From an uncultured Lachnospiraceae bacterium (GTDB lineage Bacteria > Bacillota > Clostridia > Lachnospirales > Lachnospiraceae), in the NCBI GenBank assembly GCA_902776305.1, contig CACYPS010000022.1, positions 1 through 46,030 on the forward strand: a DNA stretch of 46,030 bases, given 5' to 3'. Positions 7,673 through 14,882 of the stretch are shown piece after piece. The notes under the pieces are model-generated. The model worked only from the letters and a program-made list of their open reading frames with translations, was not told the origin of the DNA and did no database searches. Each line of letters starts with the position of its first letter. Position 1 is the first letter of the stretch. The position numbers and the translations under genes are program-made.

Positions 7673-9163
7673 TTACTCCTCCCCATATTTATGGAGGATC
7701 TCATCGCCCGCCACATACGACGCATCGACCTTCTTCCCGTTCTCCCTGTCGAACACGACAATATTAAGTCCCGGTCCCTGGAGATCATAATTGTTCAGAT
7801 CCACTATGATCTGAGATCCGCTTCCCTCTTCCGCTGAGCGGCTCAGGGCCAGCACACTGACGCCGTCGACCTTTTCCTCATAAAGGTCGGAGGTGAGGGA
7901 GAAATCGCTTGTCTCATAGACCACATTTCCCCGGTCAATGACTGCGATGTAGGCGTGATTGCCGGCGGCGGAGTCAACATTTGCAAGCCCCAGCGCTTTC
8001 AACGACGCCTTCACCGTATCGGTCATGGACGGTGTAGTATCCCCGGAAGCCACAAATACATAGAGGTAGTTATCGGTGTCATATGTCTCGAGCATCCGGG
8101 CAAAATAGGAGGCTGTCCGGTTGTCCGTCGCCAACGACTGACGTGCCCGGAAGTGAAGATAACTCTCATAGTCTTTTTCGAGGAATGCATAGCCCTGCTC
8201 TTCCCGTCTGTCCGGCAGGTCACACAGACCCTTCAGCTCTTTTCCGAGGACAGCTGAAAATTTTTCGGCACCGCTCAGATTAAGATGCATCCCGTCGAGC
8301 GTATCCGTTGTGCAGTCAAGACCGAGCGAGGTGGTCTTATCGATGAGGTTGAGGCAGGAGATGTGGTGTGCATTTGCAAATCTCTCCACCGCATAGCTCT
8401 CATTAATTCTCTGCGGATACAGATTGTCTGTCAGAAGCCCCGGTCCGAACACCGGCAGTGTCAGGAACACAAGCTTCGTGCCGGTCTCCTCGCAGAGCTG
8501 CACGGTCTTCTCCATATACTCGGTGACAATTTCCGGAAGTTCGTAGGTCGTATCCGGCGTCACCGGCTCGAAGTATCCGGAATCTCTCCCCTGCGCAAGG
8601 ATCCAGGAGCCGTATGCCGCCCCGGAATCCTCATGAATCACTTCTTCTTCCGTCAGATTTGTCCAACGGGAGTGATATTCGTACCACGGGAACAGGAAGC
8701 GGGTCAAATCATCTTCCTCCTTCCCGACGCCGCGAATCATCTCGTATCTTGATTTTGAGAAAAACGGCATGTTATCCGTTATATAGTGGAGATCCTCCGT
8801 TCCCTCGTAGGTCGTCTGATAATCGCCCATCCCGACCTCAAGGACGACCATCTTCGGGTGCTGGCGCTCGATCGCATCCTTCAGTACATAGTAGGAAAGT
8901 GCGGCTGTCTGATCGCCTGTCCCGAGGTTATAAGAGGAGATGCCGTATTCATTGTAGAGAGTCATGGGGAAGACGCCCTGCTTGATTTTGGATGTTCCGA
9001 GGAACAGGACGTCGAAGCGGTCCTTGTCCTTCCGATAGAAGTCTCTCGGGAGTACATAGTTCCCGTCATCCGGCGTGAAGGCACGGAAAAAGAACCCGGC
9101 CGTGAGGGCAAGGATGATCAGGAACAGTATGTATGTGACAATACGCTTCGCAATACTTTTCAT
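7673..9163 (-). CDS. Membrane-anchored SGNH/GDSL-type protein of an MBOAT acylation cassette (DltD-like)
   Basis: Predicted cell-surface acyl-transfer or esterase partner of the MBOAT protein, 496 residues. Residues 8-29 form one N-terminal membrane anchor, so the rest faces outside. SGNH features: FDVLFLGTSKIKQGVFP with nucleophile Ser58, YNLGTGDQTAAL (block II position), LEVGMGDY (about 108-115), and the C-terminal pair Asp290/His293 in DTLDGMHLN. A further domain of about 170 residues follows (ASYFARMLETYDTDNYLYVF onward) that I do not recognise; it ends with VAGDEILHKYGEE. It is the last gene after MBOAT and ACP on the same strand, separated from ACP by a 144-base gap filled with repeats. 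By analogy with DltB/DltC/DltD it would move an acyl group to a wall polymer or polysaccharide. The acyl group and acceptor are unknown. Confidence 0.78.
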   Translation of the reverse strand: MKSIAKRIVTYILFLIILALTAGFFFRAFTPDDGNYVLPRDFYRKDKDRFDVLFLGTSKIKQGVFPMTLYNEYGISSYNLGTGDQTAALSYYVLKDAIERQHPKMVVLEVGMGDYQTTYEGTEDLHYITDNMPFFSKSRYEMIRGVGKEEDDLTRFLFPWYEYHSRWTNLTEEEVIHEDSGAAYGSWILAQGRDSGYFEPVTPDTTYELPEIVTEYMEKTVQLCEETGTKLVFLTLPVFGPGLLTDNLYPQRINESYAVERFANAHHISCLNLIDKTTSLGLDCTTDTLDGMHLNLSGAEKFSAVLGKELKGLCDLPDRREEQGYAFLEKDYESYLHFRARQSLATDNRTASYFARMLETYDTDNYLYVFVASGDTTPSMTDTVKASLKALGLANVDSAAGNHAYIAVIDRGNVVYETSDFSLTSDLYEEKVDGVSVLALSRSAEEGSGSQIIVDLNNYDLQGPGLNIVVFDRENGKKVDASYVAGDEILHKYGEE

Positions 9164-9170
9164 GGGTTTT

Positions 9171-9300
9171 ATTCTTCATCGCGCAATACTCGTGACGTAA
9201 GTCTGTGATACATGCGCAAAATGACAATATTCTTTCTTCATCGCGCGATACTCGTGGCCTGAGACTATAATACTCGCGCAACGTGATACTCGTCTTCTTA
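9171..9300. repeat. Family B repeat, two tandem units inside an operon
   Basis: Two units of about 63 bases, each with TTCTTCATCGCGC(A/G)ATACTCGTG and AAGTCTGTGATA or GAGACTATAATA, then GCGCAA and a TGACAATATTC or TGATACTCGTC end. They fill the gap between the ACP gene and the SGNH gene, where they could affect RNA stability or the dose of downstream gene product. Confidence 0.65.
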
Positions 9301-9307
9301 CTCGTTT

Positions 9308-9547
9308 TTACTCATTCTGAAGTCTGTCGATCAGCTCGCACATAGCGTCGACCGTATTGAAATTCTCCGGCACAAGGTCAGTAGCCTTCACCTTGATATC
9401 GAACTCGTCGTTGATCTCGCTGACGATAGAGATGATATCGAAAGAGCCGAGGATCTTGTCGTCGATAAGAGCTTCCTCTCCCTCAAAGTCAACATCCGGT
9501 CTGGTCTCCTCAAGAATCTCCAGAAGTACGCTTTTGATTTCGTCCAT
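9308..9547 (-). CDS. Acyl carrier protein (DltC/ACP type)
   Basis: A 79-residue acidic carrier protein. The phosphopantetheine attachment Ser is Ser35 in ILGSFDIISIVSEINDEF, and the four-helix ACP pattern is clear. The start at 9547 has GGAGAAAA upstream (reverse of ttttctcc). It lies between the MBOAT and SGNH genes on the same strand, so it most likely delivers an activated acyl group to the MBOAT. The motif is GSFD instead of the common DSLD/DSM, as often seen in dedicated carriers outside fatty-acid synthesis. No DltA-like ligase to load it is present in the window. Confidence 0.9.
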   Translation of the reverse strand: MDEIKSVLLEILEETRPDVDFEGEEALIDDKILGSFDIISIVSEINDEFDIKVKATDLVPENFNTVDAMCELIDRLQNE

Positions 9548-9607
9548 TGTTTTTCTCCTTTTCTTATAATTAATGTAATTAAAACTTTCCGCTTGCCTCT
9601 TTCTATC

Positions 9608-9637
9608 TCTGACACGGGGTACAGACCTGTGTCAGAA
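9608..9637. repeat. Inverted repeat at the end of the MBOAT gene
   Basis: TCTGACAC and GTGTCAGA flank GGGGTACAGACCT, ending at the MBOAT stop codon (9632). May attenuate or stabilise the transcript between MBOAT and ACP; no clear U-tract. Confidence 0.45.
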
Positions 9638-11239
9638 CTGCTGATACATAAACGCCCCGACATCAAACCCCGGACCGTAAACGCCGAAAATCAGAATCGC
9701 CCAGATCGCTGCAAGTACAACGATCCATCGGAACACGACCTGCTGGTCAGCGATCACATCGCGGATCCGGACGCCGCGTTCATTTACGACATCAACCGCG
9801 ATCTGCAGAATGATCGCCAGCATGAGAATCGAAAATTCTCTCTCCGACACACCGAGCCTAAAAACAGATCCGTCGGTCAGCACCCATGGGTTGAAGGTCG
9901 AAAACGTCTTTTTCAGCATTTGCACTGCGACAACCGTGTTTGGCGTGCAGTCGAAGTAACGTCCGATCGTGACCAGGAATGTCGTCCTGACCATGCTGAA
10001 CGCTTTCCATCCCGCGGACTTTCCGTTGATATGGAAAATTGCCCGCATTCTCTCATATACCCTCTCGAGCAGAGTATGACTCGATACCAGAGTGGCGTGG
10101 TATATACCGAAGATCACATAGCGCCAGCTGGCTCCGTGCCAGATACCTACGAGAACAAATACTATGAACGATGCCAGTGTCGTCGGTATAACTTTGCCGA
10201 CATAGGGTCCGAGAGTCTTTTTGAGGTTCTTCTGCATTTTTGCAAACGGCTTCGACAAGGCCAGCGGATAGAACACATAATCCTTCATCCAGTTACCGAG
10301 CGTCATATGCCACCTCGTCCAGAACTCGGACACGTCAAGCGCCATATACGGCTGACGGAAATTCTCGGCGAGATGCACCCCGAAGAGCTCGGAAACGCCG
10401 ATGACGATGTCGATACCGCCCGCAAAGTCGCCATACATCTGAATTCCGTAAAACAGCACGCCGAGGAAAACAGTGATGCCGCTGTAAGACTTCGCATCAT
10501 ACTGCGTAATGATCTCCTGAACGATGATCGCACACCTCTCAGCTATGACCATTTTCTTAAAATAGCCCCACAGCATGCGGTAGATGCCGGTCCGGAAGTT
10601 CCTTTCATTGAAAGAGCGCTCTGCGTAAAGATCCGGTGCAAGTGTATCGTGACGGCTGATAGGTCCCTGGATAATCTGCGGGAACCATGATGCAAACAGC
10701 GCGAACTGAAAGATGTTTCTGTCTGCGTCATATTTTTCATTATAGACATCGATGAGATATCCTGTCGTCTGGAACGTGTAAAACGAAATTCCGAGCGGCA
10801 GAATGAAACTGACGACCGGAATCTGCACCGGCACATGCAGGCGGGACAGAAGTCCGTCCACATTGACGGTGAAGAAATTGGCATATTTCAGCACGATCAG
10901 CATGCCTAAGTTTATGAGGAGGGAAAGAAGAAAAATCTTGTGCCGTTTGTCCCGTGCCTTTGCGCGGATGGCCTTCTTTTCGTCCCTCGTTAACGGGTGT
11001 TCGGAATTTTTTATCGTCTGACGGGTCTTCTCGGTGATGCGCTGCATGGTGAGCGCGCCGTAGAAGGTATTTGCGATCGTAATGACAATGAAGATGCCGG
11101 CCTTCAGACCGCCGGAGATGTAATAAAAGAGAATGCTGAATAAAAGCAGGAGCATCCACTGGTATTTGCGGGGAACAAGGTAATAGAGAAGAACGGCAAT
11201 GCCTACGAACGCTATAAAATTAAGAGAAAATACCGCCAT
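9632..11239 (-). CDS. MBOAT-family membrane O-acyltransferase (DltB/AlgI-like)
   Basis: Polytopic membrane acyltransferase, about 535 residues. Diagnostic features: LPLGISFYTFQTTGYLIDVY, QIIQGPISRHD, DVSEFWTRWHMTLGNWMKDY, and the catalytic His in VGIWHGASWRYVIFGIYHA. The ATG at 11237-11239 is chosen because AGGTGG lies just upstream and the first membrane helix starts there; an in-frame extension to 11362 would run through the promoter. It is the first gene of the MBOAT-ACP-SGNH set. The cassette should move an acyl group from the carrier protein across the membrane to an extracellular glycan or polymer. A D-Ala (Dlt) function is less likely because no DltA is nearby. Confidence 0.92.
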   Translation of the reverse strand: MAVFSLNFIAFVGIAVLLYYLVPRKYQWMLLLLFSILFYYISGGLKAGIFIVITIANTFYGALTMQRITEKTRQTIKNSEHPLTRDEKKAIRAKARDKRHKIFLLSLLINLGMLIVLKYANFFTVNVDGLLSRLHVPVQIPVVSFILPLGISFYTFQTTGYLIDVYNEKYDADRNIFQFALFASWFPQIIQGPISRHDTLAPDLYAERSFNERNFRTGIYRMLWGYFKKMVIAERCAIIVQEIITQYDAKSYSGITVFLGVLFYGIQMYGDFAGGIDIVIGVSELFGVHLAENFRQPYMALDVSEFWTRWHMTLGNWMKDYVFYPLALSKPFAKMQKNLKKTLGPYVGKVIPTTLASFIVFVLVGIWHGASWRYVIFGIYHATLVSSHTLLERVYERMRAIFHINGKSAGWKAFSMVRTTFLVTIGRYFDCTPNTVVAVQMLKKTFSTFNPWVLTDGSVFRLGVSEREFSILMLAIILQIAVDVVNERGVRIRDVIADQQVVFRWIVVLAAIWAILIFGVYGPGFDVGAFMYQQF

Positions 11240-11291
11240 GACACCACCTGTAAAAGCTCTTCGTTTTCCTGACAACCTAACATTAACCCCA

Positions 11292-11320
11292 AGTATAGGG
11301 CAATGTAATATACTTGTCAA
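11292..11320 (-). promoter_or_regulatory. Consensus sigma-A promoter of the MBOAT-ACP-SGNH operon
   Basis: On the minus strand TTGACA (11315-11320), exactly 17 bases, then TATACT (11292-11297). It sits about 55 bases upstream of the MBOAT start. One of the strongest promoter matches in the window. Confidence 0.8.
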
Positions 11321-11387
11321 ACAAAACCCGGCGCGCCGGCGTGCGTAAGAGTCGGCTTGCATCTACATCTGCGCACCGGTCGCAAAA

Positions 11388-11418
11388 AAAAAAGGGGCTG
11401 CACAGGCAGCCCCTTTCC
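11388..11418 (-). terminator. Strong rho-independent terminator (minus strand)
   Basis: AAAGGGGCTGC / GCAGCCCCTTT with a short loop; on the minus strand the stem is followed by a run of T (the A-run at 11383-11393 on plus). It would end transcription of the small ORF at 11456-11650 or of any antisense RNA before the MBOAT promoter. Confidence 0.8.
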
Positions 11419-11455
11419 ACACGGTCCGTTTCCTGTCAAGAATACTTCTAGTGAC

Positions 11456-11650
11456 TCACAGCTGAAATCTATTCATTCCCTGTAACCCCAATTTGGATTC
11501 CTGTACACACAGCACCCGAACATCAGAGAATTCTCCGTCAGCTATTTGGTAGCCTGATATATCGAACATCGTCTCATCAACATCTGTATCTATGGCGTGG
11601 ATCGTGTAAACCGGCTCAGCGACTTTGTAAGCCGGTCCGATGACAGGCAC
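11456..11650 (-). CDS. Possible small protein, 64 residues, unknown
   Basis: A short open frame with a GTG start at 11648-11650 and AAGAGG immediately upstream (too close to be ideal). An in-frame TGA lies shortly before, so no longer start is available. The translation has mixed composition (DETMFDISGYQIADGEFSDV, RVLCVQESKLGLQGMNRFQL) and does not look low-complexity. The strong terminator at 11388-11418 directly follows it, which supports a real short transcript. No family is recognised. It may instead be a non-coding RNA with a terminator. The surrounding 669-base gap (11240-11908) otherwise holds the MBOAT promoter, this ORF and the inverted repeat at 11723-11759. Confidence 0.3.
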   Translation of the reverse strand: MPVIGPAYKVAEPVYTIHAIDTDVDETMFDISGYQIADGEFSDVRVLCVQESKLGLQGMNRFQL

Positions 11651-11722
11651 CCTCTTATATAGTAAGGGAGTTGTCCGTCATCCTTACTTTTATTTTAGCA
11701 GAATCATGATATACTGTCAGTG

Positions 11723-11759
11723 TTGGCACACTTTTTCTCATTGAGTAAAATTGTGCCAA
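11723..11759. promoter_or_regulatory. Inverted repeat, possible operator upstream of the double-HTH gene
   Basis: TTGGCACA (11723-11730) and TGTGCCAA (11752-11759), perfect inverted half-sites 21 bases apart, about 150 bases before the start of the 606-residue regulator. Spacing of near three helical turns centre to centre fits a dimeric or two-headed DNA-binding protein. TGGCAC also resembles half of a sigma-54 site, but the -12 part is poor. Confidence 0.4.
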
Positions 11760-11908
11760 GAGCTGACGCTCATCTGCCTGTCCGACCCGGCGCGAGCATA
11801 AGCCGCACGTAGAAATCGGCTTTACTGATGGTGATCCGGACGGACACATCTGCCCCGGCAGGAAAATAATCCGGATACAGCACCCGGCTAAACATAAGGA
11901 GACACATA

Positions 11909-13729
11909 ATGCTCTCAGACAGAATCACCACCCTCTTCCACATCCTGCAGTGCACCAACACGGACATAGCCCGCTTCGCCGGATGTTCCCCCTCCAATAT
12001 CTCCCGCCTGAAGAGCGGCACAAGAGAACTCGGTCCGGAAAGCCGCAGCGTTCAGCGCCTGGCGGAAGGTGTATATCGATATGCAGACTATGAAAATATG
12101 CTGCCCGTCCTCGGAGAATTATGCGGAACAGATGAAACTTGTTTCGAATCCATGCTCCCGGCTGTCCTATCATGGCTGTATGCGGAAAGCAGCTTCACTA
12201 CACCGCACTTTGTCACGCCAAAGAGTAAATTAGCCAGAGAAAACCGGCGGCGCAACTTTGGTGAGAGACTTGACCGGGTCATGAATCTTCTGGAACTCTC
12301 CAACTCACAGGTCGCCTCCGCTTTAAATGTGGATGTTTCACTTGTCAGCCGATACCGGAGCGGTATTTATCATCCCAACAGGAATGAACGCATTAAGGAA
12401 AAACTGTCGGAGAGGCTGCTGTTATATGCAGAGAGAACCGGATTCACAGAAGAACTGGCAAAACTGTGCGGTGCTGACCCGACACGGCTGAACGCAGAGA
12501 TAATAGCCGATTGGCTTTATGATACGGAAAAAGAGCGGGCGTCTGAGATGGCGGAAACCTTTTTTCAGTCTATTGATACCTTCTCGCCGGGACAAAGCCA
12601 GTCCACCGCGGGTTCGGAAATTCCGCCTGTCACAGAACTGAAGCGCTACTGGGGAACCTCCGGTCTTCGGGTGGCTACCATAAGGTTTCTTGCAAATTGT
12701 GTCCGGGAAGGCGGAGAAATGCTTCTCTATTCAGATGAGCCGATGGATTGGATGATGGGATCGAATGAGTATTTTATCATGTGGGCATTTCTTATGAAGG
12801 AATGTGTCAAAAATAATGTCCGCATAAGAATCATCCATAATGTCGACAGGATAGGAACGGAGATGATATTTGCCATCAAAGAGTGGTTTCCCTTATATGC
12901 TTCGGGTATGATAGAACCCTACTTATTTAAGACCGTAAAAAATCCGCGCTTTTGTCATACTATTTTCATCCAACCCGGCCATGAGGCTATTCTCGGAACT
13001 TTCCCGGCAGGCGTCGGTGAGAAGAGATGGTATGATTATATTACGGACAAAAGCAGACTGGAGGCAATGGAGGGAAGCTTTCATGCGATGCTTTCCGACT
13101 CCTCTCCGTTCCTGAAAACATATTCTGCCGAAAAATCAGATGCTTTCTGGAAAGTCTGCATGAAGTACAGATCAAAAAAATGGATCTCCATTCTCTCCGG
13201 TCTGTCCATCGGCACGATGCCGGCAGGTCTTCTTGAGCGGATGCTTGACCGCCAGGGAATTACAGGCTCTCTTCGGGAACATATTATAAACATCTATAAA
13301 GAGCGCAGGTTTCAGCTGCGCTATACACTCGATACGGGCGGGATAGATGAAATCATATGTCTGCCGAACCTTGAGAGTGTTCTGCGCGGCGATGTGGCTG
13401 TAAATCTTGGCGCTGAGATGATTGAACATACCCTCTTTTACACATACGTGGATTACGTAGAGCACACAGAAGCGGTCCGGAAATTGGTGAACAGGGAGAA
13501 GAATTACCATTTGACACTGCTGCCCGAAGCTCCTTTCCGCGATCTGCAGGTATTCATCCTTCGGGATGCGGTCGCAGTTCTGAAGTGCAGGGAGCCATAT
13601 ACGGCATTTGTCTTTTTCAACGAACAGCTTGCTCAGTCGGTCCAGGAGTATCTCGATTCGCTGATTGAACAGTATGCGACGGATCGGTTCACGGTGAATC
13701 AGGTTTTGAAGGAGATGCTTACGCTATAG
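11909..13729 (+). CDS. Large putative regulator with two helix-turn-helix modules, unknown family
   Basis: A 606-residue cytoplasmic protein I cannot assign to a characterised family. Residues about 1-45 contain an XRE-like helix-turn-helix (NTDIARFAGCSPSNISRLKS). Residues about 110-160 contain a second, similar one (LSNSQVASALNVDVSLVSRY, then RSGIYHPNRNERI). Residues about 250-380 form a folded middle region beginning YWGTSGLRVATIRFLANCV and including NVRIRIIHNVDRIGTEM and CHTIFIQPGHEAILG, a beta-strand/His pattern faintly like PLD-type sensor domains. The C-terminal 230 residues have no recognised motif. There are no membrane segments. The start at 11909 has AAGGAG upstream. It is convergent with moaA and alone in its transcription unit. 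A ligand-sensing DNA-binding protein is the most likely role; target genes are unknown. Confidence 0.8.
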   Translation: MLSDRITTLFHILQCTNTDIARFAGCSPSNISRLKSGTRELGPESRSVQRLAEGVYRYADYENMLPVLGELCGTDETCFESMLPAVLSWLYAESSFTTPHFVTPKSKLARENRRRNFGERLDRVMNLLELSNSQVASALNVDVSLVSRYRSGIYHPNRNERIKEKLSERLLLYAERTGFTEELAKLCGADPTRLNAEIIADWLYDTEKERASEMAETFFQSIDTFSPGQSQSTAGSEIPPVTELKRYWGTSGLRVATIRFLANCVREGGEMLLYSDEPMDWMMGSNEYFIMWAFLMKECVKNNVRIRIIHNVDRIGTEMIFAIKEWFPLYASGMIEPYLFKTVKNPRFCHTIFIQPGHEAILGTFPAGVGEKRWYDYITDKSRLEAMEGSFHAMLSDSSPFLKTYSAEKSDAFWKVCMKYRSKKWISILSGLSIGTMPAGLLERMLDRQGITGSLREHIINIYKERRFQLRYTLDTGGIDEIICLPNLESVLRGDVAVNLGAEMIEHTLFYTYVDYVEHTEAVRKLVNREKNYHLTLLPEAPFRDLQVFILRDAVAVLKCREPYTAFVFFNEQLAQSVQEYLDSLIEQYATDRFTVNQVLKEMLTL

Positions 13730-13810
13730 AAGCCCCCGCCGAATCCGAGAAGAAACAGATAAGGCGCACCCGTAAAAGAGCACACAAATCCGGCTCGTAA
13801 TTTGCTTCTT

Positions 13811-13856
13811 CAGGGTCAGGCGACCATGCTTGCATGGTCATACTGACCCGGATTTT
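13811..13856 (+). terminator. Terminator-like hairpin, also a repeated element (copy 1)
   Basis: GGGTCAG (13813-13819) pairs with CTGACCC (13843-13849), enclosing GACCATGC-TT-GCATGGTC, followed on plus by GGATTTTTC. It is about 80 bases after the 606-residue gene. A near-identical hairpin without the T-run lies at 34598-34634, so this is a repeat used as a terminator. Confidence 0.65.
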
Positions 13857-13870
13857 TCGCCGGGCTTCGT

Positions 13871-13917
13871 GAATGAGATAGGAGGATGATCTGTCAGATC
13901 ATCCTCCTATCTCATTC
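13871..13917. repeat. Perfect 22-bp palindrome with 3-base loop containing the 3' end of moaA
   Basis: Arm 13871-13892 is the exact reverse complement of arm 13896-13917, separated by GTC. The right arm encodes the last codons of moaA (ATG AAT GAG ATA GGA GGA TGA on the minus strand), so the end of the gene is mirrored in the downstream DNA. There is no T-run on either side. Confidence 0.85.
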
Positions 13918-14876
13918 ATCGTCGCACGCTCTGTCACATCCTCCGCGCTCTCGAAACAGTGCGCGCGAGGCTTGGCATATATGGCAGCTTCCATAGTCTC
14001 CGTCAGATGCCGTCTTTTCTCATTCTCCGCTTCATTTGCCCGGAGAATCTCGCGAAGATCTGCGCCCGTGTTATAGCAGAGACATCCTTTCAGGAAGCCT
14101 GTGGATGTGAGGCGTATGCGGTTGCATTTGTCACAGAACTTTCCGTGGATGGCGCTGATCAGGCCTATGCTGCCCTGATATCCGGGAATATGATAATAAA
14201 CCGCAGGGCCGAAACCGTGCATAGCCTTATCCGCCGTAAGATCCGGGTATCGCTCTCTGAACTGCTCAAGCATCTTCGTATGGCTGTATACCGGAAAATC
14301 TTTTCCGTGACCGATGGGCATCATCTCAATAAAGCGGACGTCAAGCGGCCTGTCCTTAGCCAGATCAATCAGATTCCATATCGCTTCCTCTCCGAGATTC
14401 AACGATACGGCGTTGATTTTCGTTCGGATTCCCGAAGCGCAGGCCGCGTCGATCGCGGCAAGGACCACATCAAGCCGGTCAAAGCCTGTGATCTTGCGGA
14501 ACGTGTCTCTGTCCGTGCTGTCGAGGCTGATGTTCACGGCATCCAGGCCGGCTTTCAGCAATGCCGGCAGATGCTCCTTTAAGAGGATTCCGTTTGTCGT
14601 CAGGGTGACTTGCTCGATTCCCTCAATGTTCTTCAGCATTTGGACCAGGGTTGGCAGACTCCGGCGAAGCAGGGGTTCGCCGCCGGTCAGTTTCACGTGG
14701 CGTATACCGAGTTCCGCTGCAGTCCTCACGACCTGAACGATCTCCTCGAAAGTCAGGAGTTCACTCATGCTTGTGAGGTGAATGCCCTCCGGCATACAGT
14801 ATGTGCATCTCAGGTTGCATCGGTCCGTAACCGAGATGCGTATGTAATCTATGTCTCGTTGGTATTGATCGCGCAC
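13899..14876 (-). CDS. moaA: GTP 3',8-cyclase MoaA (molybdenum cofactor biosynthesis)
   Basis: Radical SAM enzyme that starts molybdopterin synthesis by converting GTP to 3',8-cyclo-GTP. 325 residues. The radical SAM cluster Cys are 20, 24 and 27 (DRCNLRCTYC), KLTGGEPLLR follows at 62-71, and the second Fe-S cluster is held by Cys248, Cys251 and Cys265 (FCDKCNRIRLTSTGFLKGC). The C-terminus ends in Gly-Gly, which in MoaA is needed for activity. The start is GTG (14874-14876) with GGTGAG upstream, six bases after the stop codon of the MoeA-like gene, so the two are co-transcribed. No MoaC, MoaE or molybdoenzyme gene is in the window. Confidence 0.95.
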   Translation of the reverse strand: MRDQYQRDIDYIRISVTDRCNLRCTYCMPEGIHLTSMSELLTFEEIVQVVRTAAELGIRHVKLTGGEPLLRRSLPTLVQMLKNIEGIEQVTLTTNGILLKEHLPALLKAGLDAVNISLDSTDRDTFRKITGFDRLDVVLAAIDAACASGIRTKINAVSLNLGEEAIWNLIDLAKDRPLDVRFIEMMPIGHGKDFPVYSHTKMLEQFRERYPDLTADKAMHGFGPAVYYHIPGYQGSIGLISAIHGKFCDKCNRIRLTSTGFLKGCLCYNTGADLREILRANEAENEKRRHLTETMEAAIYAKPRAHCFESAEDVTERATMNEIGG

Positions 14877-14882
14877 ATCAAC

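Noticed and set aside
9593-10690. Plus-strand reading frame of 365 codons
   Set aside because: Antisense shadow of the MBOAT gene.
11723-11759. Sigma-54 promoter (TGGCAC)
   Set aside because: The TGGCAC half is present on both strands, but no TTGC at the required distance and no sigma-54 activator gene; more likely a dyad operator.
11655-11849. Minus-strand reading frame of 64 codons
   Set aside because: No ribosome site, and it overlaps the probable control region of the double-HTH gene.
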